The notes under the pieces: model-generated
The model's input: the letters and a program-made list of their open reading frames with translations, nothing else
Databases searched by the model: none
Told to the model about the DNA's origin: nothing
Shown: positions 1-6,735 of the stretch, one piece after another
How the letters are laid out: each line of letters begins with the position of its first letter
Position numbering within the stretch: the stretch's first letter is position 1
Translations under genes and position numbers: made by a program
Source: Thiomargarita sp.
Lineage (GTDB): Bacteria > Pseudomonadota > Gammaproteobacteria > Beggiatoales > Beggiatoaceae
Assembly: GCA_030635005.1 (NCBI GenBank)
Contig: DAOVZS010000045.1
Span: 1-14,125 of the forward strand
Reading direction: 5' to 3'
DNA length: 14,125 nucleotides

Positions 1-1839
1 AATATAGCCAACAATAAGATCATGGGGCACTGGTTGACAGCATCCTGCTATTTGCGTTAATAAACCACTAATCCCTTTAATATAGATTTCGCCTGTTTTT
101 GGGGCAGGTTCACTAATCACTGAAATTTCTTTGGGTTTATTTTGTGCCGTTTTTTTGAAAAAATTGGAAATTTGATGGGTTGTGGTGTCGCCACGCCCCA
201 CTGAGCTTAAAAACTGTTCTACAGATTGAAAATGTAAATTTTTGGCTAATGATTCAAGTTTGCTGTCTTTGAAATGAAGATGTTGAAACAAGCGTTCTAA
301 TAATGCACGTCCATTCGTAATATGTTGTTGAATATCCTGTTTTTTAAACCATTGTCTCAATCTCGATCGAGCACGTGATGTTTTTAAATAGCCTGCTGAT
401 TGAATTAACCAGTCACGAGAAGGCTTTTCTACTTTACGACGTAAAATATCAACCATATCACCACTTTTAAGCGTATATGTTAAAGGTACAATACGGTGAT
501 TTATTTTTGCACCCCGACAACAATGTCCTAATTGTGTGTGAATATAATACGCAAAATCTAGCGGTGTTGCCCCTTGAGGTAAATCAATCACTTCTCCATG
601 GGGTGATAACACATAGACACGTTCTTCAAAAATTTCGGATTTTAAATGATCAATAAAATCACCGTCTTCTTTTTTCCATTCCAACATTTGTCGCAACCAG
701 GCAATTTTATCTTCAAAATTTTTATCTTGTTGACTATTCGCTTCTTTGTAACGCCAATGTGAGGCTACCCCCAGTTCTGAATCATGATGCATGCTTTTAG
801 TCCGAATTTGAACTTCAAAAAATTTTCGTTCGGGTCCAATAACAGCAGTATGCAACGATTGGTAATTATTATTTTTGGGTTGTGCAATATAATCATCAAA
901 TTCTTTAGGCAAAGGTTGCCATTTATTGTGAACAATACCCAGTGTGGTATAGCATTCACTCACCGTATTTACCAAAACTCGAACAGCACGTACATCAAAA
1001 ATTTCGTTAAACTCACAGGCTTTCTTTTGCATTTTGCGCCAAATACTATAAATATGCTTGGGACGTCCTGACACTTCTGCCTTAATATTTGCTTTCAGCA
1101 GGGCATCCGATAAACTTTTGACGACTTGTTCAATATAGGTTTCTCTATCAATACGGCGTTCATCTAATAGGCGGGCTAATTTTTTATAAGTGTGGGGTTC
1201 TAAATAACGTAATGATAAATCTTCTAATTCCCACTTTATTTGCCAAATACCCAAACGATTCGCAAGCGGTGCAAATAAATCTAAGGTTTCACGGGCCATG
1301 CTCCGTTGTTTATCCTCAGATAAATAACTTAAAAAACGCATATTATCTAAGCGTTCTGCCAGTTTTATCAGGACAACACGTACATCTTCTGCCATTGCCA
1401 ATAACATTTTACGCAATTTTTCAATTTGAAGTTGCCTATTACTTGTTTTATGTGCGTTATTGTCATTAATTTCTTCAATAAATTTCATTTTTGCCACCCC
1501 TTTGAGCAGGTGTAGCACTTTCGCACCAAAACATGTTTCAATATAATCAAGAACAATGGGCTTTTCAAGAGAAATATCATGCAAAATGGCGGCAATTAAA
1601 ACATCTGTATCCATTCCCATTTGTACCAATATATTAGCCACACTGATCAAATGGGTAATATAGGGTTCTCCAGAAATTTGTGTTTTGGTGTGGTAAAACT
1701 GTTTTGCCCAAGTACAGGCTTCAATAATCGATTGTTGTTCGGTTTTAGAGCGATCTGTGCTAATACTGTCCACCCAGACTTTAATGTCGAAAGTATCGCT
1801 AGCACTAGATTTTGGAATGAAATTTGTGATACTGACCAT
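1..1839 (-). CDS. relA: RelA, ribosome-associated (p)ppGpp synthetase (3' end outside window)
   Basis: Makes (p)ppGpp from ATP and GTP/GDP on stalled ribosomes. The frame is open from ATG at 1839 to the window edge, giving 613 codons; E. coli RelA has 744, so the end of the zinc-finger/RIS region and the ACT domain lie outside. The start is fixed by an in-frame TAA two codons upstream; no clear Shine-Dalgarno is seen. Order of domains: pseudo-hydrolase (about 30-190), synthetase (about 240-370), TGS (about 408-467), then the CC zinc-finger pair at Cys600-Cys601. The hydrolase box reads HDISLE (87-92) instead of HDxxED, and AER (161-163) replaces ADR. The synthetase keeps the YSIW-KM loop, Asp282, the EFDD motif (313-316) typical of monofunctional RelA, YQSLHT, EVQIRT and the ASHW-YK segment. 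It lies 75 bases downstream of acs on the same strand, with a long inverted repeat between. The family call is very secure. Confidence 0.94.
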   Translation of the reverse strand, partial: MVSITNFIPKSSASDTFDIKVWVDSISTDRSKTEQQSIIEACTWAKQFYHTKTQISGEPYITHLISVANILVQMGMDTDVLIAAILHDISLEKPIVLDYIETCFGAKVLHLLKGVAKMKFIEEINDNNAHKTSNRQLQIEKLRKMLLAMAEDVRVVLIKLAERLDNMRFLSYLSEDKQRSMARETLDLFAPLANRLGIWQIKWELEDLSLRYLEPHTYKKLARLLDERRIDRETYIEQVVKSLSDALLKANIKAEVSGRPKHIYSIWRKMQKKACEFNEIFDVRAVRVLVNTVSECYTTLGIVHNKWQPLPKEFDDYIAQPKNNNYQSLHTAVIGPERKFFEVQIRTKSMHHDSELGVASHWRYKEANSQQDKNFEDKIAWLRQMLEWKKEDGDFIDHLKSEIFEERVYVLSPHGEVIDLPQGATPLDFAYYIHTQLGHCCRGAKINHRIVPLTYTLKSGDMVDILRRKVEKPSRDWLIQSAGYLKTSRARSRLRQWFKKQDIQQHITNGRALLERLFQHLHFKDSKLESLAKNLHFQSVEQFLSSVGRGDTTTHQISNFFKKTAQNKPKEISVISEPAPKTGEIYIKGISGLLTQIAGCCQPVPHDLIVGYI

Positions 1840-1858
1840 TGTTATTTATCAGTGATGG

Positions 1859-1890
1859 ATACATTGTCAATGTAATACTTGACAATGTAT
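1859..1890. repeat. Perfect 12-bp inverted repeat between acs and relA
   Basis: Arms ATACATTGTCAA (1859-1870) and TTGACAATGTAT (1879-1890) are perfectly complementary around an 8-base loop. The element lies 20 bases upstream of the relA start and 24 bases past the acs stop. Each strand shows TTGACA inside an arm. No T-run follows on the minus strand, so it is not a standard intrinsic terminator. It could be an operator, a leader hairpin controlling relA, or a transcript-stabilising 3' hairpin for acs. The symmetry is directly visible; the role is unknown. Confidence 0.6.
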
Positions 1891-1914
1891 AAGGTGATTT
1901 TTGAAGCAGTATGC

Positions 1915-3852
1915 TTATTTATTAATACGTTCTGCAATCAGATTGTCAACTACGCTGGGATCTGCCAAAGTAGAAATGTCTCCTAAATTCTCAATCTCAT
2001 TTGTTGCAATTTTACGTAAAATACGACGCATAATTTTGCCAGAACGTGTTTTCGGTAATCCTGGTGCCCATTGAATGATATCAGGAGATGCAATGGGTCC
2101 TATTTCTGTACGTACTTGTTTTATCAACGCTTTTCTTAATTCTTCTGTGGGCTCTTGATGTGCCATTAAGGTCACATAAGCATAAATACCTTGGCCTTTA
2201 ATATCATGTGGATAACCCACAACTGCCGCTTCTGCCACAGCTTCATGTAACACCAAAGCACTTTCTACTTCTGCTGTCCCCATGCGATGCCCTGAAACAT
2301 TAAGCACGTCATCAACACGTCCTGTTATCCAATAATAGCCGTCTTCATCACGTCGTGCCCCATCTCCCGTAAAGTATTTTCCAGGATAGGTCGTTAAATA
2401 CGTTTCGATAAAACGGGGATGATCTCCAAAAATAGTACGCATTTGGGAAGGCCATGATCCTGTAATTACCAGATTGCCTTCTGCAACGCCTTCAAGAACA
2501 GTGCCATCATTATCAACAATTTCTGGTTTAATCCCGAAAAATGGTCGGGTAGCAGATCCCGGTTTTAATTTTGTAGCTCCTGGTAAAGGGGTAATCATAA
2601 AACCACCCGTTTCTGTTTGCCACCACGTATCAACAATGGGACACTGTCCTTTTCCGACAACATGATAATACCATTCCCATGCTTCAGGATTAATCGGTTC
2701 ACCGACACTGCCTAATAAACGTAAACTGCTGCGATGTGTGGCCTTAACAGGTTCATCGCCTTGACTCATTAAAGCACGAATGGCTGTGGGCGCAGTATAG
2801 AAAATATTCACTTGATGTTTATCAACCACTTGCCAAAATCTGCTGGCATCAGGATACGTCGGTATCCCTTCAAACATTAACGTGGTTGCCCCATTGGCTA
2901 AAGGTCCATAGACAATATAAGAATGTCCTGTTACCCATCCCACATCAGCAGTACACCAATAAATATCCCCTTCATGATAATCAAACACATATTTATGCGT
3001 CATGGCGGTGTAGAGGAGATAACCGCCCGTGGTATGTAAGACCCCTTTAGGTTTACCTGTGGATCCTGAGGTATAGAGAATAAATAAAGGATCTTCCGCA
3101 TCCATTTCTTCAGGCGGGCACTTTGGGGAAACTTTTTTGATTTCTTCGTGATACCAAATATCTTGCCCCGCTTTCCAACTCTCATGATGACCTGTATTTT
3201 GCACAACTACCACTGTGTGAACATTGGGACATTGTGTCAGTGCTTTATCCACATTCGCTTTTAGCGGAACAGCACGTCCCCCTCGCAAACCTTCATCAGC
3301 AGTAATCACCACATCGCAACCAGAGTCTAAAATACGATCTTTTAAAGCTTCGGGTGAAAATCCACCAAATACAACAGAATGTATCGCACCAATACGCGTA
3401 CTTGCCAGCATCGCAACCGCTGCTTCTGGAATCATGGGCATATAAATACAAATACGATCGCCTTTTTTGACCCCCCGTTCTTTCAAAACATTGGAAAAAC
3501 GACACACTTGTTCATGTAATTGTCGATATGTGATCTTTTTATCTACTTTAGGATTATCCCCTTCCCATATAATCGCCACCTGATCGCCACGTGTTTCTAA
3601 ATGACGATCTAAACAATTGTAGGAAACATTAGTCTTGCCCCCTTCAAACCAGCGTATTTTTCCGTCATGATAATCGCAGTTTTGAACAGTATCCCACCCT
3701 TTGAACCAAGTGACAAATTCTTTGGCTTGTTCAGCCCAAAAAACATCGGGTTCAGTAATTGAGCGCGTATACATTTCTTGATATTTTGTTTCAGAAATGT
3801 ATGCCTTTTGGGCAGCTTCGGGTAAAATATCATAGACTTTTACGTCTGACAT
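1915..3852 (-). CDS. acs: Acetyl-CoA synthetase (AMP-forming)
   Basis: Activates acetate with ATP and CoA to acetyl-CoA through acetyl-AMP, in the cytosol; this is the high-affinity acetate uptake route. The protein is 645 residues, close to the 652 of E. coli Acs. It has the N-terminal ACAS region, the AMP-binding P-loop TSGSTGKPKG (261-270), a VDTWWQTETGG adenylation segment in the middle, and the C-terminal PKTRSGK motif with Lys606. Lys606 matches the catalytic lysine that is acetylated in Acs proteins, so post-translational control by an acetyltransferase/deacylase pair is possible; neither enzyme is in the window. A good Shine-Dalgarno, AAGGA (3862-3866), lies 9 bases before the ATG. 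The gene follows recG after 66 bases holding a likely promoter, and precedes relA. Nothing is truncated or odd. Confidence 0.97.
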   Translation of the reverse strand: MSDVKVYDILPEAAQKAYISETKYQEMYTRSITEPDVFWAEQAKEFVTWFKGWDTVQNCDYHDGKIRWFEGGKTNVSYNCLDRHLETRGDQVAIIWEGDNPKVDKKITYRQLHEQVCRFSNVLKERGVKKGDRICIYMPMIPEAAVAMLASTRIGAIHSVVFGGFSPEALKDRILDSGCDVVITADEGLRGGRAVPLKANVDKALTQCPNVHTVVVVQNTGHHESWKAGQDIWYHEEIKKVSPKCPPEEMDAEDPLFILYTSGSTGKPKGVLHTTGGYLLYTAMTHKYVFDYHEGDIYWCTADVGWVTGHSYIVYGPLANGATTLMFEGIPTYPDASRFWQVVDKHQVNIFYTAPTAIRALMSQGDEPVKATHRSSLRLLGSVGEPINPEAWEWYYHVVGKGQCPIVDTWWQTETGGFMITPLPGATKLKPGSATRPFFGIKPEIVDNDGTVLEGVAEGNLVITGSWPSQMRTIFGDHPRFIETYLTTYPGKYFTGDGARRDEDGYYWITGRVDDVLNVSGHRMGTAEVESALVLHEAVAEAAVVGYPHDIKGQGIYAYVTLMAHQEPTEELRKALIKQVRTEIGPIASPDIIQWAPGLPKTRSGKIMRRILRKIATNEIENLGDISTLADPSVVDNLIAERINK

Positions 3853-3887
3853 GTGATGTGATCCTTTTTTTGAGGAGATTTTTTAAA

Positions 3888-3916
3888 ATCATACACAAAT
3901 TTTATCAAAAATACAA
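3888..3916 (-). promoter_or_regulatory. Putative sigma-70 promoter for acs
   Basis: On the minus strand a -35 like TTGTAT (3916-3911) and a -10 TATGAT (3893-3888, 5 of 6 to consensus) are separated by exactly 17 bases, in the short recG-acs gap. Transcription would begin near 3881, giving a leader of roughly 30 bases that contains the acs Shine-Dalgarno. The -35 is weak (3 of 6), so an activator may be needed, as is usual for acs genes, but I see no clear activator site. Confidence 0.42.
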
Positions 3917-3918
3917 GA

Positions 3919-5982
3919 TCACACTTCTCCATAATGTAAGCCATCTTTCACCCACCGTTCTATTAAGGAATAACTCCGTTTTCGATACTGTCTAAATAAC
4001 AACTTGCCCACTTGTACCGCTTCTGTTAATAAATCCTTATCCCGTTCTAAATCTGCAATACGCAAACTCATGACCCCTTTTTGACGGGTGCCTAAGACTT
4101 CTCCAGGTCCCCTGAGTTCCAAATCACGTTGTGCTATCACAAAACCATCATGATTGTCACGTATCGTAGATAAACGAGATTTTGCTATTTCAGATAAAGG
4201 TAATTTATAAAGCAACACACAATAACTTTGTAATGCACCTCTACCCACACGTCCCCGTAATTGATGAAGTTGTGCTAAACCTAAACGTTCTGCATTTTCA
4301 ATAATCATTAAACTGGCATTAGGCACATCAACACCGACTTCAATTACCGTAGTCGCCACTAACAAATCTAACTCTTTTGCCTTAAAAGCTGCCATCACCC
4401 TTTCTTTTTCTTTAGCCTTGATGCGCCCATGAACTAATCCAATACGTAAATGAGGTAACAAATGTGTTAATTGTTCAGCTGTTTCTTCAGCAGCCTGAAA
4501 TTGCATCACTTCAGATTCTTCAATCAAAGTACACACCCAATAGGCTTGACGCCCTTCTTTTTGTGTAACATGTTCAATACGTGTAATGATTTCATCACGA
4601 CGCGTATTCGGAATAATCACCGTATTAATAGGGCGACGTCCAGGGGGAAGTTCATCAATAACAGAGGTATCTAAATCAGCATAAGCGGTCATAGCTAAAG
4701 TACGGGGTATTGGCGTAGCAGTCATAATCAGTTGATGGGGATGAAAATCTGCTTGACTGCCTTTGTTACGCAACGCTAAACGTTGATGTACGCCAAAACG
4801 ATGTTGTTCATCAACAATAATTAACCCTAATTTGGCAAATTTAACCTCTTTTTGAAAAAGTGCATGCGTCCCTGCCACTAAGGCACTTTCCCCATTCGCT
4901 ATTTTTTTTAACACTTCTTCACGTTTTTTCTTGGTAATACTGCCTGTAAGCCAAGATACTTCAATATCTAAAGGGGTCAGCCATTCTGTAAATGTACGTT
5001 TATGCTGTTCAGACAGTAACTCAGTCGGGGCCATAATGGCGACTTGATAGCCAGATTCAATCGCTTGTAATGCACTCATTGCTGCCACAATAGTTTTTCC
5101 AGAACCCACATCCCCTTGTAATAGACGTTGCATGGGATATTTCCTGCACAAATTACGGGCAATTTCTTTTGAGACACGTTTTTGAGCGTTTGTCAATTTA
5201 AAGGGTAATTGTGTGATCAGGGTTTTAATTAAAACGCCCGGCTTTTCAAAAGAAGGCGCTGTTTGACGACGTGAACGGGCACGTAATATATATAAACTTA
5301 AATGATGTGCCAATAATTCTTCAAACGCCAAGCGTTGTTGTGCGGGATGTTTACCTTCTAACAAATCTTTGATAGAAATATCAGGCGGAGGATGATGCAA
5401 AATCTGTAAGGCTTTTTTTAAGGGAAATAAATCAAATTTACTTTGTATCGCATCTGGTATATAATCTATAATCTCTTGTGTTTGAAATATTTGATTAATG
5501 AGAGAATAGAATAAAGACTGCTTTAATCCACTTGTACTGGGATAGATCGGTGTTAAATGATCTTCTAATAAGTTGGAAGACACATTTTCTTCAACATATT
5601 CATATTGTGGATGCATCAACTCTAAACTTTGATAGCCTTGGCGTACTTCACCAAAACAACATAAACGGGTACCGGGCTGTAATTTCTTTTGTTGGGACGC
5701 ATAAAAATGAAAAAACCGCAACACAATCGTGCCCGTATTATCACCCAGCAGACAAACAAGAGAACGTTTTCGCCCCATTTTGACTTCAGAAGATTGAATC
5801 GTGCCTTCAATGAGTACATTTTCTCCCACAGATATTTGGGAAATTGCAGTCATTTGAGTGCGATTTTCATAGCGTAAAGGCATGTGAAATAGCATATCTT
5901 CGACAGTTTGTATGCCCAGATGTGCTAATTTTTCAGCCACTTGTGTGCCAACGCCTTTTAAAATAGTGATGGCTGTGGTCAT
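3919..5982 (-). CDS. recG: ATP-dependent DNA helicase RecG
   Basis: Reverses stalled replication forks and branch-migrates Holliday junctions. The protein is 687 residues (E. coli 693). The N-terminal third holds the wedge/OB-fold DNA-binding region, including an early KGVGTQVAEKL helix-hairpin segment. The helicase core has Walker A GDVGSGKT (290-297), APTELL (318-323), the DExH box DEQH (391-394) and TATPIPRT (421-428). The C-terminal lobe carries the GR-K-KEKE, TTVIEVGVDVPNA and QLRGRVGRG motifs, and the tail has the RecG-type LGTRQKG segment. Start and stop overlap with ridA as ATGA, so the two are probably translationally coupled. Gene order around rpoZ-spoT-ridA-recG is common in gammaproteobacteria, but here the ridA-recG half points away from rpoZ-spoT. 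Confidence 0.97.
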   Translation of the reverse strand: MTTAITILKGVGTQVAEKLAHLGIQTVEDMLFHMPLRYENRTQMTAISQISVGENVLIEGTIQSSEVKMGRKRSLVCLLGDNTGTIVLRFFHFYASQQKKLQPGTRLCCFGEVRQGYQSLELMHPQYEYVEENVSSNLLEDHLTPIYPSTSGLKQSLFYSLINQIFQTQEIIDYIPDAIQSKFDLFPLKKALQILHHPPPDISIKDLLEGKHPAQQRLAFEELLAHHLSLYILRARSRRQTAPSFEKPGVLIKTLITQLPFKLTNAQKRVSKEIARNLCRKYPMQRLLQGDVGSGKTIVAAMSALQAIESGYQVAIMAPTELLSEQHKRTFTEWLTPLDIEVSWLTGSITKKKREEVLKKIANGESALVAGTHALFQKEVKFAKLGLIIVDEQHRFGVHQRLALRNKGSQADFHPHQLIMTATPIPRTLAMTAYADLDTSVIDELPPGRRPINTVIIPNTRRDEIITRIEHVTQKEGRQAYWVCTLIEESEVMQFQAAEETAEQLTHLLPHLRIGLVHGRIKAKEKERVMAAFKAKELDLLVATTVIEVGVDVPNASLMIIENAERLGLAQLHQLRGRVGRGALQSYCVLLYKLPLSEIAKSRLSTIRDNHDGFVIAQRDLELRGPGEVLGTRQKGVMSLRIADLERDKDLLTEAVQVGKLLFRQYRKRSYSLIERWVKDGLHYGEV

Positions 5983-6377
5983 TTGTTTAATACTAAAATT
6001 GCTTCCATTTCTACTGCTGCCCCTTTAGGTAAAGTGGCCACACCGACAACGGCACGTGCTGGATAGGGTGGTTGAAAATATTCCAGCATGATGTCATTGA
6101 CTAAGGAAAAATGTGTTAAATCAGTTAAAAATATAGTCAGTTTCACTGTATCCGTTAATGTGCCACCCGATGCTTGGGCCACTGCTTGCAAATTACGAAA
6201 CACTTGATGAATCTGTGCCTCCATATTGCCAGAAACCAACGTCATTGTGTCTGGCACTAAAGGAATTTGCCCTGATAGATAAACGGTGTTATTGACAATG
6301 ACCGCTTGTGAATAGGGACCTATGGCTTGGGGAGCATGAGATGTGTTAATCACGTCATGGGGCATAATTTTATCCAT
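5979..6377 (-). CDS. ridA: RidA / YjgF family enamine-imine deaminase
   Basis: Hydrolyses reactive enamine/imine intermediates (such as 2-aminoacrylate) released by PLP enzymes; cytosolic and normally a trimer. The 132 residues include the APQAIGPYSQAV opening, the YLSGQIPL strand, NLQAV-QASGGT, and the C-terminal PARAVVGV-LPKGAAVEMEAI. Arg108 and Glu125 match the substrate-binding Arg105 and Glu120 of E. coli RidA, which marks it as the active subgroup. The ATG at 6377 lacks a Shine-Dalgarno; the in-frame ATG at 6365 has GGA seven bases upstream and gives a length nearer the family norm of about 128, so the true start may be there. It overlaps recG by four bases and is divergent from rpoZ. 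Confidence 0.95.
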   Translation of the reverse strand: MDKIMPHDVINTSHAPQAIGPYSQAVIVNNTVYLSGQIPLVPDTMTLVSGNMEAQIHQVFRNLQAVAQASGGTLTDTVKLTIFLTDLTHFSLVNDIMLEYFQPPYPARAVVGVATLPKGAAVEMEAILVLNK

Positions 6378-6392
6378 AATTAATATTAATAT

Positions 6393-6398
6393 ATTATA
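6393..6398 (-). promoter_or_regulatory. -10 element of the likely ridA-recG promoter
   Basis: A perfect TATAAT is present on the minus strand, 16 bases before the longer ridA start, in a stretch that is almost pure A/T (6378-6410). No convincing -35 lies 16-18 bases upstream. If used, transcription would begin near 6386, favouring the shorter ridA start at 6365 because the longer one would be almost leaderless. AT-richness makes chance matches likely. Confidence 0.33.
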
Positions 6399-6441
6399 AT
6401 ATTATTTAATCGCATATAAGATGGATATATTTTACATCATT

Positions 6442-6447
6442 TTGACA
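6442..6447 (+). promoter_or_regulatory. -35 element of the likely rpoZ-spoT-ygfB promoter
   Basis: A perfect TTGACA lies on the plus strand 48 bases before the rpoZ ATG. The best -10 candidates are TACTAT (6468-6473, spacer 20, longer than ideal) and weak AT-rich hexamers at 16-17 bases. The position suits a promoter for the plus-strand operon, but the -10 is unsettled. Confidence 0.33.
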
Positions 6448-6495
6448 TAAATCTTTTCATTAATAATTACTATTTTACCTTGAGAGAACATAAAA

Positions 6496-6714
6496 ATGGC
6501 ACGTCTTACCGTAGAAGATTGTTTGAAACATATTGATAATCGTTTTGATCTAGTATTATTTGCCAGTAAACGGGCGCGTCAGATTGCTATGGGTGCCCCT
6601 GCTTTAGTAGCTACAGAGAATGATAAACCCACGGTGCTTGCATTACGGGAAATAGCAGCAGGTAAAATTACACCCACTAATGTTGAAAAACTCCATTCTT
6701 ATAAACACCAATAG
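6496..6714 (+). CDS. rpoZ: RNA polymerase omega subunit
   Basis: Omega chaperones the beta' subunit during polymerase assembly and forms, with beta', one of the two ppGpp-binding sites of gammaproteobacterial RNA polymerase. The 72-residue protein opens MARLTVEDCLKHIDNRFDLV and continues with ASKRARQI, PTVLALREIAAGKI; it is shorter than the 91 residues of E. coli omega, lacking part of the variable C-terminal tail. The N-terminal Ala2-Arg3-Leu4-Thr5 matches the stretch that contacts ppGpp in E. coli, so that site looks preserved. A GAGAG ribosome site lies just upstream. It heads an operon with spoT 21 bases downstream, the usual rpoZ-spoT pair; gmk, often just before rpoZ, is absent here. 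Confidence 0.95.
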   Translation: MARLTVEDCLKHIDNRFDLVLFASKRARQIAMGAPALVATENDKPTVLALREIAAGKITPTNVEKLHSYKHQ

Positions 6715-6735
6715 GAAAAAAGTAGTCAACCCATT

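Noticed and set aside
1..1839. relA as a frameshifted or decayed gene
   Set aside because: I read every codon of the frame from 1839 to 1 and found no stop or shift; the altered hydrolase box is normal for RelA-type proteins.
784..1875. Three plus-strand open frames (784-1071, 1212-1469, 1621-1875) opposite relA
   Set aside because: They lie antisense to a clearly coding RelA frame and their translations show no family motifs.
1859..1890. Intrinsic terminator of acs
   Set aside because: The stem is strong, but neither strand has a T-run after it and GC content of the stem is low.
6378..6495. Replication origin or phage attachment site in the AT-rich divergent gap
   Set aside because: No DnaA boxes, direct repeats or nearby integrase; the AT-richness is explained by two divergent promoters.
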